Notes under the pieces: generated by a model
Told to the model about the DNA's origin: nothing
Seen by the model: the letters and a program-made list of their open reading frames with translations, nothing else
Databases searched by the model: none
Shown: positions 1 to 11,657 of the stretch, in pieces
Position numbering within the stretch: position 1 is the first letter of the stretch
Layout of the letters: each line of letters opens with the position of its first letter
Assembly (NCBI GenBank): GCA_940671915.1
Contig: CALNVZ010002100.1
Span: 1,030,061 to 1,094,060 of the forward strand
Direction: 5' to 3'
Origin: Paracentrotus lividus
Lineage: Eukaryota; Echinodermata; Echinoidea; Camarodonta; Echinidae
Length of the DNA stretch: 64,000 bases
Made by a program: the position numbers and the translations under genes

Positions 1-936
1 AGGCTAAACCTATGAACGTAATATACGAAAAATCCCAAAATTCGCCAGATTATGGAGAAAATCCGTATATTATACACGTGTTATACAGTACAAAACTGTT
101 TAGTACAGTAACAATAGAGGGAAAATGGCGAAACATATTGCAACAGAAACGAAATTTTCATAAATGAACTGTTATAGTAATCAATATAATATATCAAAAG
201 TATAGGAAAATCGAAGCTGTGAAACAATGTCTAATCTGCATAAATTAAAAATGACCGCCATTTGCCAATGTTTGAACTGTATATTCGGATCTAAGACTCG
301 GATAAACATAAGTTCAGTTTCCAATGTTTTCGGGATAAATGAATAATGTTTATTGGCATCATTCGGATAATGTTTGGATATGTTGCTTTAGAGACATTAA
401 AGCAGTGGAACAATGACTAATTTGCATATTTTCAAAAATGACCGCTATTCAATATTATGTGTTGCCTGTATCTTCGGATCTAGGAAATATAGAAACATAA
501 TTTCGGTGTCTATACCTATGTTGTCTGGGTAGCGCAATACGTTAATGGACAGTATTGAGATCATTAGATAACATAAATGTGGTTTCAGAAACATTAAAGA
601 AGGAAAACAATGACTAATTTGCATAACATGGCTCCCATTGAGCATTATTTTGCCTGTATATCCTGATCTAAAACCATTAGAAACACAATTTTTGTGTCGA
701 AATCTATGTTTTCAGGGTAGAGGAATGCATTAATTGACATTATAGAGATCATTAGATAACATAAATGTTGTTTCAGAAACACTGAAGCAGTAGAACAATG
801 ACTTATTTGCATGAAAGGGCCGCCATTCAACATTTTTTGTTGCCTGTATACCTGATCTATATGACTATTAGAAACACAATTAACGTATTCCTCTACCCTG
901 AAAACTTATCTTTTTAGCGTAGAGGAATACGTTAAT

Positions 937-1213
937 AATAATAATATAGCAATTCTTATATAGCGCATTTATACCTTTGATAAAGGTCTCAATGCGCGTT
1001 CATGAAAAAGAGAAAGAGACAAAGAGAAAGCAAAAGGGATCAAAAACCATGACTAACAATAAATTAAAAAGATAAGTCTTCAGAGAAGACTTGAATTTTC
1101 CAACTGTTTCTTCATTCCTTACATTTTCTGGAATATTATTCCACAACTCTGGGGCAGCATATTCAAAACTTCGTTTACCATAATTGTTTTTTGCCAATGG
1201 AACAACATACATT
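937..1213 (-). mobile_element. 5'-truncated LINE fragment (CR1/L2/Jockey-like 3' end)
   Basis: On the minus strand, 1212 to ~1050 encodes a peptide of the form YGKRSFEYAAPELWNNIP followed by KFKSSLKTYLF. This is the usual C-terminal end of the reverse-transcriptase ORF in CR1/L2/Jockey-type non-LTR retrotransposons. It is followed by a short 3' UTR containing GCGCTATATAAGAA and an (ATT)n tail at ~936-950. The fragment interrupts a unit of the foldback element: the flanking words TACGTTA and TTGACATTATTGAG are contiguous in sister units. Only the last ~280 bp of the element is present, so it is a dead 5'-truncated copy. Clade assignment is uncertain. Confidence 0.75.
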
Positions 1214-1953
1214 TGACATTATTGAGATAGATAACATAAATGTTTTTTCAGAAACATTGAAGCAGTAGAACAATGATATTTGCATAAAAGGGCCGCCATT
1301 CAGCATTTTTGTTTGCCTGTATACCCTGATCTATGGGACTATTAGAAACACAACGTATTCCTCTACGCTAAAAAACATAGGTATACAGACACACAAAAAA
1401 TGTGTTTCTAATAGTCCTAGATCATGATAGGCCTATATGCTGAAATAATGCTGAACAGTGGCTATTTTATGCAAATTAGTCATTGTTCTACTGTTGCATT
1501 CTATCTGAAACCCCATTTATGTTATCTAATTATCTCAATTCTGACAATTAACGTATTCCTCTACCCTGAAAACATAGGTACAGGCAAAAAAAATTGTTTC
1601 TATGACTCCTAAATCCGAAGATACAGGCAAAACATATCTTGAATGGCGCTCACTTTTTTTTTAAATATATGCAAATTAGTCATTCTTCTACTACTTTAAT
1701 GTTTCTAAAACAACATTTGTGTTATCAAATTATCTAAATTCTGTCAATATTAACGTATTCCTCTTCCCTGATATCAAAGGTACAGACACAAAAGTTATGT
1801 TTCTATGACTCCTAGATCCGAAGATACAGGCAAAACATTTATTGAATAGCGCTAATTTGCATATATTATGCAAATTAGTCATTGTTCTACTACTTAAATG
1901 TTTCTAAAACAACATTTGTGTAAACGTATTCCTCTACCCTGAAATCATAGGTA

Positions 1954-2828
1954 GGAGAGACCGGGGACAAATGTAACACAGGGCAATTGTAACAGGGGCT
2001 CCCATCCCTAGCAGAAACACGCTACAAACTTGAAATTTGTACAGAGCATGCGCATTTCATCGCTCCACATGCTGTTTGAGTATTAGCAGATTTAACGGTT
2101 CGTGGAAATTTCTACAGCAGAAAAATCGTTTTTTGAGTAGGAAAGTAATATTTCACATTACCCATTGTTTTTCTTCTGGGCAAATATCTGGATGAGCTAC
2201 GGCTGTCATTTTTATATAGAAATTATGTTCTTAGGCCATATTTTGCTAACGTTTCAACGATTAATACCTCAGCTAAGATAGAAAAAACTCTCTCCAAATA
2301 TGGTCGCCCACCACAGGGGCAATAGTAACAATGCCGTTTAGGAAATACTTTTGCCCCGTACCTAGCCCCGGGACAATTCAGCGCGCTGTCATCGCCCGTA
2401 CAGAGCACGTAAACTTCTGCAATAATCCCATGCCATGTACATAACAAGTGGAAAATATAATGTAACTTGAGTCAAGCATTGTCATGTTTTATAATAATTA
2501 GCTTATGTGGTTAATGTTGTTTAAATCTTGGATCTGTCAAGTGCATAGCTTTGATAAAGAAAAGCAAAATGTTACAATTTCACGTGTTACAATTGCCCCC
2601 AGAGCGTGTTACAATTGCCCCTGGTTTAGGGGCAATTGTAACACTCGACCTCGTGTTTTGAAATGATAATGGCTTCAAAATAAATAGTTTTACTTAACCC
2701 AAACCTATTCGTAGGTCGAGCTAAGATATCCAAATTTCGTTTTACTTGGTTTTAAGCAAGTATTTAGTTATAATAAAGTTGATAAGTCAAATTTGGAAAA
2801 AAGTGTTACAATTGTCCCCGGTCTCCCC
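1954..2828. mobile_element. TA-flanked non-autonomous DNA transposon nested in the foldback
   Basis: Inverted ends near GGAGAGACCGGGGACAA on the left and TTGTCCCCGGTCTCCCC on the right enclose 875 bp. The element splits the unit motif CATAGGTATAGACAC, leaving TA on each side (1952-1953 and 2829-2830), so the empty site is rebuilt exactly. TTACAATTGCCCC motifs recur inside in both directions. No transposase ORF is visible. TA duplication suggests a Tc1/mariner-type enzyme, but this is inference. Confidence 0.8.
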
Positions 2829-3488
2829 TATAGACACAGAAATTGTGTTTCTACTAGTCCTAGATCAGGATACAGGCAACATAATGCTGAATGGCTTTCA
2901 TGTTATGCAAATTAGTCATTGTTTTCCTTCTTCAATGTATATGAAACCACCTTTATGTTATCTTATGAACTTAATACTGTCCATTAACGTATTCCTCTAC
3001 CCTGACAACATAGGTATAGACACACCGAAATTATGTGTCTATGTCTCCTAGATCCGAAGATACAGGCAACACATAATATTGAATAGCGGTCATTTTTGAA
3101 AATATGCAAATTAGTCATTGTTCCACTGCTTTAATGTCTCTAAAACAACATATCTGTTATCAAATTATCCAAATTATGTCAATTAACATATTCATCTATC
3201 CCGAAAACATTGGAATAGAAACTGAATTTATGTTTATCCGAGTCTTAGATCCGAATATCATACATTTCAAACATTGGCAAATGGCGGCCATTTTGAATTT
3301 ATGCAAATTAGACATTGTTCCACAGCTTCGATTTTCTATACTTTTGATACATTATTTTGATTACTATGACAGTTCTGAAAATTTCGTTTCTGTTGCAATG
3401 GGTTTCGTCATTTGTATACTATACGGATTTTCTTCATAATCGGGCGAATTTTTGGATTTTTCGTATATTACGTTCATAGGTTTAGCCT

Positions 3489-4547
3489 ATAATATCTTTT
3501 TTACAGAAGAAAGGTTTTACTCCAATCTTTTTACAGATTTTAGTACATACCAATGGGCATAATTTCAGAAAGTAACACCTCTCAGCTCTTTTTAGAAATT
3601 TTAATACATTAAATTAAAAAAATATGTAAAAAATTCATTTTTGGAAAAAAAAAATGAAAAAATCAAAACAGAATTTAGTTAGTTTTAATTTGCATTCACA
3701 TTAGCATAGTTGTAAATAAAATTTAATACTCTTTCATATGAGACCCAAGTCATTGAGTTTAGAGAATTATTTCTATTCCTTTTCTTCAAAATATTATTTT
3801 TTTTGTAAAAAGGGCGGCTTTTTTGTGAAAGGGGCTGTACAAAAAAAGTGATACCATAATTTGAGACTACTACCTACCTAGCAGGGATCTAGGGGGTCCA
3901 TACTACCCCCCCCCCCTATGGTGACAAACCTTTTATGTGGTGTGGGTTGAACGAACTCATTTTTTCCAGGTCCTTGCTCCTCGTCTAATTCCGATGTAGT
4001 CCGATTTAAGGGGTCTTATAGGTCAAAATATAGGGTAGCAAGATACCCCCTACATCAATTTTCAAATCGTACGCTACAGTCACTTACCTTGAGCGTCAAA
4101 AAAAAAAAAAAAAAAAAAAATCTGCGGATCCCCACGGATGCCGTTCCCGCATTGTCAGCAGGGGAAAGAATGATAATTTCGTTCATCGAGTAAAAAAAAA
4201 AGAAATTGATAAATGAAATAACTATAAAAGACCAAAAACGAAACTGTAGAATGGTTCAAATTCGCTCTGAATTAGCTCTGAAAATAGATGTAACAAGGCA
4301 CCCCCACATGCTTTTTACCTCTCTCTTCATTTTGCTATCGTAGTATATAATTTATATATATATATGCCAATTTATTTTTCCTGTTTTTCGCATCTACTCT
4401 TATTTACTTTCTCTTTCTTTCCTGTCGATTCTATTTCGCTTGATATTTCAATGTTGACTTGTATCTATGTATTCATTTAGTTATTAATGTACCAGTTTTA
4501 AAACTTTTTGATGTTCTTTAACTGTATCGTATATGGAAATCCCATGG
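3489..4547. other. AT-rich spacer, no gene seen
   Basis: Low-complexity AT-rich DNA with poly(A)/poly(T) runs, a C-run near 3905-3915 and an A-run near 4099-4120. No ORF with protein-like composition, no RNA gene and no clear repeat boundary was found. Confidence 0.6.
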
Positions 4548-5100
4548 CGTCTCTTGATTTTCGGAGACGGATTTGGGACTACTTCAGATTTTTTTTTCAT
4601 CAATTGTCGCGGAGACGTCTCGGAGACATCTCGCGGATGTCTCCTGAATATCGAAGACGGATTTGGGACTGCTTTAAATTAATTTTTTTATATAAATTGT
4701 CGCGGAGACGTCTCGGAGACGTCTCAGAGACGTCTCTAATACTTTTTATCCGTCGCGGAGACGGATAAAAAGTTTTAGACACGTCTCCTCGACAGTTTAT
4801 GAAAAAAAGTCTGAAGTAGTTCCAAATCCGTCTCCGAAAATCAGGAGACGTCTATGAGACGTCTCCGAGACGTCTCCGCGACAATTTACATAACAAATAA
4901 ATCTGAAGTAGTCTCAAATCCGTCTCCGATATTCAGGAGACGTCCTCGAGACGTCTCCGCGACAATTTGTAATTTTTTTCATAAATTGTCGCGGAGACGT
5001 CTCGAAGACATCGCGGAGACGTCTCTAATACTTTTTATCCGTTGCGGAGACGGATTTTTATTCTGTCGCGGAGACGTCTCCGCGAAGTGAGATAGCACCC
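4548..5100. repeat. Palindromic GTCTCCGCGAC-rich MITE, left end missing (Harbinger-like)
   Basis: Dense inverted copies of CGCGGAGACGTCTC, GACGGATTTGGGACTACTTC and AATTGTCGCGGAGACG fold around a centre near 4770. The right end reads CGCGAAGTGAGATAGCACCC followed by TAA. It matches the terminus GGGTGGTATCTCACTTCGCGG of the intact copy at 29547-29806. The matching left terminus is absent. Stray ORFs here come from the repeats and are not genes. Confidence 0.75.
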
Positions 5101-5103
5101 TAA

Positions 5104-5877
5104 TACCCTCATTCCACTGACCATCGGACTCTCATCTTGAGCTCATCTAATCCCCAAAATGTCAATTTTGATGAGTTCCGATGAAATCTCACCCGATGTG
5201 CCTGTTTTGGTGACCCTGATTTTTTTATTATCCGCATGAAATCGGATGAAAGACAGGTATCTGCCCGATATCTGTCCGCCGTTTTCATCGGCTTGTCCAA
5301 TCCATGCATTTGCTTTCGGAGTGTAATTTGGGGGCTACCTGACTCTAAACTGGCACTTCCAATATCCATCTGATACGGGCCCAACTCTAATTAAATTAAT
5401 CAGTCACTACTCGGAGTTTGATCGTACATTGACTCGATACTACCAACATTCCACAGTCGGGTTGAAAACGACTCTTCTTTTCGCAAACTTGATTTAAAAT
5501 ACCATTAATTGCAATAAGATGAGTACCTGATCACCCAATTCTAATCAGATGTCGGCCAGAGACGTCGGACAGCTGAAAACAATAGAATCTTATACACACC
5601 GGAATGACTGACACATGTCCAATATTGACTCGAAGTCGAAAACGGAAATGGTGTCCGGTCAGTCAGATAGCGAACTAAGGCCTGAGCTTAGTTCCCTGAC
5701 CGGACTATTTTGCCTCTTTGGATCGCGTCCAACACGTCGGAAAAGTACCTGATAGTCAACAATCACACGTCGGACCATCAGAGTTTGACATGAGACCACT
5801 CGGTGGGTAACCAGAAGGATTAAAAATTGCGTCCGATTAGTGACCGATGCTCCAAAGTTCTCAGTGGAATGGGGGTA
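5104..5877. mobile_element. TAA-flanked MITE, 774 bp (PIF/Harbinger-like)
   Basis: The left end TACCCTCATTCCACTGA and right end TCAGTGGAATGGGGGTA are inverted repeats of ~17 bp with one mismatch. TAA flanks both sides (5101-5103 and 5878-5880). Internal sequence has many GTCGGAC/GTCCGAC words and no coding potential. A 3-bp TWA-type duplication is characteristic of PIF/Harbinger elements; assignment rests on that alone. Confidence 0.75.
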
Positions 5878-5880
5878 TAA

Positions 5881-6587
5881 GTTTTAATGGATCCGCCAAA
5901 GATAAAAGTTATTTGCTTACTCGATAGCACCAATTATCATTTTTGAAATGTAGTTTAAATTGTAACGAGCATCTTTGTTCGATAACTGTTGCATTCTTTT
6001 CACTCGGAATAATGATATGTAAAAAAAAAAAAAAAAAATGCGAATTACATGCCAAACATAGCAATGAGTGATGCATAAGATTTAAATACCTTCTATCGAA
6101 ATGCCAGGGAAAACATCACGTTCTTGCAAATACGATACCTCGTAAGAGGTGAACGTTATAATTTCAAAGTATACAAATTATTTGAATGCAATGGACCAGT
6201 ACTAAATTATTTTAATGGATGTGAATGTTTCTTCCCGGGGATCTAAATTTAGTAACGAGGTATCTAAATAAGCTGTTGATGCTGTTATTAAAGAATTAAC
6301 TCCAATACTTGAAATTCAGGTTGTCTACATTCTTGCTATGTATAGCAATGGAAAGCTTTCTTGTTTGTCAAGTACAATCTTTGTTCGAAAACTGTTACAA
6401 AAATAGTGGTATCTCAGTGGTATGTTACCTCTTTATTAGCTTCACAAGCTAATCACTACTTAACCATATGTTAAGCTTGAAAAATCGAGGGGGGGGGACG
6501 ATCCCCCTGAAAAAAAAAATCGAGGGGGGGACACGTCCACCCCCCCCCCCCCCCCCCCCCCCCCCGTCCCCCGAGATCGCCGCCAAT
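5881..6587. other. Spacer with G/C homopolymer block
   Basis: AT-rich sequence without a recognisable gene, ending in a G-rich/C-rich block at about 6490-6565 that includes a run of about 25 C. The ORF across this block is homopolymer translation. Confidence 0.6.
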
Positions 6588-6828
6588 AGGTGTTACACGA
6601 ATACTTACAATTGATAAATAGGTTACGATTTTATTTGTCGGTATCCTCATCATGGACTGGATGCTCCAAAGTTGATGATCTTATTCCTGACCCTAGCCCT
6701 AACCGTACTCTTAATCATATCCAAATCCTAATCCATGACTGTACCTGGTTTCCAAATAAGGCTACCGGAAAAAAAAAAACAATCGTAACTTTTTATCAAT
6801 CGTAAGTCTTTGTGTTACACTACACTCT
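6588..6828. mobile_element. MITE of the TGTAACACAAAGACTTACGA family (degraded copy)
   Basis: The right end matches the inverse of TGTAACACAAAGACTTACGA and the left end is a diverged inverse. The centre carries GATGATCTTATTCC, CCTAGCCCTAACCG and AATCATATCCAAATCC words. Better copies are at 46120-46354 and 49941-50181. Ends are approximate here. Confidence 0.7.
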
Positions 6829-7239
6829 CCATAATGACGTTTCACGAGTCTCCGTGACGTCTCATCCAAATGAAATGTATACTAGGATGACTCTAATGGG
6901 ACTTATCACATCATGAAACACATGGTTACATGTTCCTTCTTTTCAACTACAAAATGATGGGACTTTTTTTTCTGAATCATTCTGTATAGCAACAACATTT
7001 CTTTTATTGCACATCCTTTCATTTGACTTTGTTTAAATTTAGTCACGTATTAAATAGGGTTCCTGTTTTTATTGTTTGTTTATTGGTATCCTTGGAAAAG
7101 TTATATAATGTAATCAATTTGCGTGCATATTTTTGGGAGCATTCATCAGGGCTTCATGACGTCCACCCGACATAGCAACAAGTGATGTGCCCCAGTTGCA
7201 TTCCGGCCATTGAAGTGCTCTCACGCGAGAAACATTACT
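6829..7239. other. Spacer, no gene seen
   Basis: AT-rich sequence with no recognisable ORF, RNA gene or repeat boundary. Confidence 0.55.
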
Positions 7240-7799
7240 CAAATTAGGATTTAGTTGAAAGAAAGCATTAAAGCATTCTTGAAAAGTTCGTTCTGCTTTC
7301 TGGTAGGCCTACGGTCCGAATACGGGTTAATGAGTTTTTGCATTCAATAGCAGCATGCAGGAAGGTATTTCACTTCGCGGAGACGGGTTTTAAACGATTT
7401 TGAGACGATTTTGAGACGGTTTTGAGACTTGTCGTGGGGATGTCTTTAAGACATCTCCTGAGTCATACGACGTTTCATGAGTCTCGGGAGTCGTGGGATA
7501 TCTATATTTGTTTGTCAAAACCGTCTGAAAGAAGTCCCAAATCCGTCTCAGAGACGTCTTCACGAAAGGAAAAAAGAGAGAGAGACGTCTTCGCAATGGA
7601 AAAAGGTATCGGAGACGTCTCTGAGTATTCGAATCGCAGATACGTCCCCGCGAAGTGAAATACCATTATAAATTATGCAAACATAGGAATTTGTTGAAAG
7701 AAAGCATTAAAGCATTCTTAAAGGTAGGCCTACATTCTGCTCCCTGATCCGAAGAGGGGTTAATGCGTTTTTGTATTGAAAAGCCAGCATGCAGGAAGC
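7240..7799. repeat. ~125-bp direct duplication flanking a MITE
   Basis: 7240-7365 and 7677-7799 are diverged direct copies: both contain GAAAGAAAGCATTAAAGCATT, a GTAGGCCTAC block, a GGGTTAATG block, and end at CATGCAGGAAG. The MITE at 7364-7664 fills the space between them. The pair lies about 170 bp upstream of the TATA box of the FAS1 gene. Confidence 0.75.
7364..7664. mobile_element. Harbinger-like MITE, GGTATTTCACTTCGCGG ends
   Basis: Inverted ends GGTATTTCACTTCGCGG and CCGCGAAGTGAAATACC enclose about 300 bp rich in GAGACG words. It is a diverged member of the family at 4548-5100 and 29547-29806. No clean target duplication is visible, perhaps because of the flanking tandem duplication. 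Confidence 0.75.
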
Positions 7800-7961
7800 T
7801 GTGTGCTACGTTAGACAATCATTAGTAACTTCAATTAAAAACTACCCATTATCAAAAAGGTATGCAATCTTTTCTGAACGGGTATTCTATTTAGGTTCTT
7901 CAGGCTACTAAGGACGAAGTATGTAGGCCTGAGGAATGCAAGTGAGTTGGAGGGGCAAGGG

Positions 7962-7969
7962 TATAAATA
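7962..7969 (+). promoter_or_regulatory. TATA box of the FAS1 gene
   Basis: TATAAATA sits about 100 bp upstream of the start codon at 8067. The expected transcription start about 30 bp downstream (near 7990-8000) gives a 5' UTR of about 70 bp without an intron. Start site is inferred. Confidence 0.6.
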
Positions 7970-8066
7970 CAAGTTCTTTGATATCTCTCGTCACACATTG
8001 TCTTCACTGTGTCCAGGCTTGCTGAACGTTTCTCTGCTTCTCATCCAGGCAACCAACATCTCGACC

Positions 8067-11000
8067 ATGCAGTCTATCATCGCTCTCTTGGCCGTCCTCG
8101 TCGGGGTAGCTTTCGCCCATCGGATGGACATTTCCTCGGACGATCTCGACAAGCTGAATAAAGACATCTCTGCTAAAGAGTACCTGAAGAAGGTCTTCAA
8201 GAACTCTCATATGCTTGGTGAAAGCCATATCGACCTGTCTAGCAAGGACGCTATTGATGACCTTATTGCCAAGCTACCTGCTCTCGGGCTGAATGAAGCA
8301 TCCCTCATCGCCAATCGGGTGAACCTGAAGCAGATTATCAGAGACAGTAACCGAAGTAAGTTTTTTTTTTTTTTTTTTTTAGTAGACCTACTTAAATATC
8401 AAATATGTCTACCATAGCATTATTTCATTCAACGGTAGCAAAAAACAAAATGAATCTAATCATAGGCTATGCTAAATTAAAATGGATATGTCTAGATTGG
8501 CCCTAAAAAAATCAGCGCATCTGCTGCTGCGAATCTCTTTATCAAGTTTTTCCTGACCGTGCAAAAGCCGCAAAATTCCAAATTTAACCTAAGTTGACAT
8601 GATTATGTTCCCTCTTGATATTGATCCCCATTTTCTCCCTGTGGCATCTCTCACACTGTACCGAGTTTTTGTGACCAAATGCATGCTTGTAAAAAAAAAG
8701 TTACAATTGAGAAAGCCGCAAAAAAGGTTTATGACATGAGAGTGTACCCTCTTGGTATCGATTTCTAATGGTTGATATTCCTTATTTTGTATTGTTTGTA
8801 CTGAAATGTATTTTTATTTATAGCTTTCTTTGTCGAATAAGTAATTTCCATTTTCTATCGATCCATGTAGCATCTCTCACACTGTGCCTGCCCAGTGACA
8901 AGGCTGTCAACAAATGGAGACAGGATGAGCCGAATTCACCAGAGGCTCTAAAACAACTGGTCAAGGCATGGATCGTTCCTGAAGTGGTCAGATATTCCAC
9001 CGTTACCAACAACCAGATGGTTAAGAGCTTGAATGGCGCTAAACTGCGGTACAATGTGTACAACGATATTGAAAGGGTAGGTGCTACCGTTACTGGCCAT
9101 TATTTATGTTTTTTTTTTTTTTTTTTTTTTTTTTAAGAATAAACAATATTTATGGTTGTTACCCGCAACGCACTTTGATAGTTTGTAAATTAAAAAAAAA
9201 AACAAGAAATATACATGTATATGAAATAAGGATTTTCTCTCTCTTATCTCCAAGTGTTGAAGTGTGGGGAGAAGGGCGGATTTTGTGCAATTTCAGATTT
9301 CGGAAAGTGGGTTCGAATTTTAGAAGGGCTGAGAGACCCCAAAATCCACCCTTTTTCGACTATAATTATATCGATTACTCATGCCAACCCTGCAGAATAA
9401 TGAGAAATTAGAAAGTGAATAACACAAATAGTTGAAACAGCGGAAACGAATGGTCTCGGTCGCAAAAGAAACGGATCTTTTGATTTGAATGCATTTTCAA
9501 AATTGAATAACAAAGTAAAAGTTTATTTGTGTTTCTCTCATGAGAAGTCATGTGGTTCAGCTGTCTCAAATATTTCGATTATTTGCGTTCTAATTTTGAC
9601 ATCCCTGGATTACTATTGAAATTTTGAATTTTATACAGATCGTAACTGTAAATGGTGCTAAAATCGCCAAGGTTGTCGAGGTCGCTAGCAATCTAATCAT
9701 TCAAGTAGTCGACAAAGCCATCTACCCACTCCCAATCGGCAACGTCATCCAAACCCTGGCTGATGTCGATACCTTTTCTGTGTTCATCGATCTCGTCAAA
9801 CGAGCTGAACTCTCCGACCTAGGTAAGGGTTCTAACTATAACAATATTATAAATCGTGATATACTGTTATTAAGATGCAATCAAAAACTATACTGTGTCG
9901 GTGTGAATGAATACTTCCCAAACAAAAGTACCCCACTAGTAACTTTAATATCTTAAACAACCACGACAAAATAATATTGGCCCCAGACTTTAACAATTTG
10001 TAGTTATTTGAAGCATTTTAACATCTTTTTCGAGGTGTCAGACAATTTTTGTTGGCCTGTTAAAGAATTTTCACTCTTTCTCGTTGTCAAGTCATTCATT
10101 GATATTTCTTCCCCGGCAACAAGGGGCATTCACATATAGCTTTATTAAATAACTACACTATTTTGAAACCAGTTTGCAAAGTTATGCTATGTCTGGGAGT
10201 CTATGAAAATCTTTTGAGTTGCAAATAATAACCTTTGTAGAGAATGAGTCAAACTTTAAAACTGTATTATATTTGCTTTTAGTCACTTCAAGATTTGTGC
10301 AAAAACCAGCTTTTTAAATTATTTTTCTTTCTTTTCTTGCAGAAAATGACCCCATCACGGTTTTTGTACCAACCAATGAGGCTTTCAAATCTTCATTCCT
10401 CGTCGACTTTATCAAGAGAGACAAAACAAGGCTCGCAAAAGTGCTCAAATATCACGTGATCTCTGATGTCAAATACTCTGCGTCCTTCTCATCAGGACAG
10501 CGCATCACATCTAAACAAGGAGACCAGATTTCGGTGGACATTGTAAATGGTAAGTGTTTAAAGCCAATACGAACCAGCAGCCTTGTATAGCACCAGCTCA
10601 AGCCCTAAACTACTCGATTCTGCCCCGATTCCTAACCCATAATGCAACATTCTGAGCAGTGTAGTCAACAATGTAGGCCCATTTAACGGTATTCTCAATT
10701 TATACCGCAATAGTCATGTTACTTAGTAGCAAAACAGCACTTTCCATTTTATAACTTTTAGTTTTCACATACAAATAAAATCGAAGGCTAATTTATGACT
10801 GTATGATTAATAGTACAAATAGCACGAGACTTTTTATTTATTTTTTAGCAAAGTAAATTAAAGTAGTGCTCAATGATGTTTTCAGGGAAAAAAAATATCG
10901 TTCATTTTCCATGATTCCGTAAGCACAAATTTAGGGGAAATTTAGATCCTGTTAGATTTGAAATTACAAAGACCATTAAAGGTCCCATGATTTTCGTAGT

Positions 11001-11239
11001 TTCATTATCTTGTTTTATTGAATATATTCACGAGTTGCACTAGTTTTACTAAGTGATGATTATACTATCTTCTATTCATATTTCCTTTCACAGGGGATAT
11101 CATCTTAAATGAAGAAGAAACCTACTCGTCTAGAGCTCCTCGTGTGATCAGAGCTGACATCCCAACCACCAACGGAGTCATCCATGTCATCAACCAGATC
11201 CTGCTACCAAAATACCTTGTCTCGGACTTGGAGCACTAG
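8067..11239 (+). CDS. Secreted protein with two fasciclin (FAS1) domains, five exons
   Basis: Exons 8067-8355, 8871-9076, 9639-9822, 10343-10549 and 11094-11239 join in frame to 343 residues; every intron is GT-AG. Residues 1-17 (MQSIIALLAVLVGVAFA) form a signal peptide, so the product should enter the secretory pathway. The first FAS1 domain (about 35-195) has TLCLPSDKA at 100-108 and VNGAKIAKVVEVAS after 166. The second (about 200-335) has TVFVPTNEAF at 232-241, LKYHVI with His264, and NGVIHVINQILLP at 322-334, all classic FAS1 boxes. FAS1 proteins are extracellular adhesion or matrix proteins, such as periostin and TGFBI. With two domains, no membrane segment and no GPI-type tail, this looks like a small soluble matrix or adhesion protein. 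The N-terminal ~75 residues match the family poorly. The start has a signal peptide and lies shortly below a TATA box. Domain identity is secure; biological role is unknown. Confidence 0.93.
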
Positions 11240-11560
11240 AATGTCCCAAGTTATATTCTCCTTGGACATTTAGCATGTTTAGTTAAACCCCAACAAATTT
11301 CCTTCTCGTCTCCTGACTTTAAACAAGGGCACTAGAATATTTCAATTTATATTGTCCATGGACATTTAATTAAACCTAAATTTGTTATGATTTTTTCCAA
11401 AAAATATCGGTTGCATTCATTGCAGAATTCAATATGTGCCTTTGCCCTGATGTTAAACAGTTTTAGGCCTATAGGCTAGAAATTCCAAATATTGAAATTA
11501 GACTTGAATTTAGTTCTGTCACTTTCTCAATTATATCTTTTTCTACGATGATTGTGTTGA

Positions 11561-11566
11561 AATAAA
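11561..11566 (+). terminator. Poly(A) signal of the FAS1 gene
   Basis: AATAAA lies 322 bp after the stop codon, giving a normal-length 3' UTR. It is the first canonical AATAAA hexamer I see after the stop; cleavage is expected about 15-30 bp further on. Confidence 0.65.
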
Positions 11567-11657
11567 ATTTCACCTCAGTATCAAACTTTGTTTTGCGCAT
11601 GATATTACATTGAAAACATTTGCGTGAAGAAGCTGACGGATTTATATAGTTTTATTC

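Larger units (their letters stand above)
1..3488. repeat. Large foldback (inverted-repeat) element, ~3.5 kb
   Basis: The first ~70 bases (AGGCTAAACCTATGAACGTA onward) return as an inverted copy at about 3415-3488. Between them lie about ten diverged units of ~190-200 bp. Each has an octamer-like ATGCAAAT, then a block near AACGTATTCCTCTACCCTGA and an ATAGGTATAGACAC block. Units left of ~1340 run in one direction and units right of ~1420 in the other, so the whole folds back on itself. The left end coincides with the window edge, so the true terminus and target duplication cannot be seen. No transposase is visible. Two later insertions lie inside it (937-1213 and 1954-2828). Superfamily not assigned. 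Confidence 0.8.
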
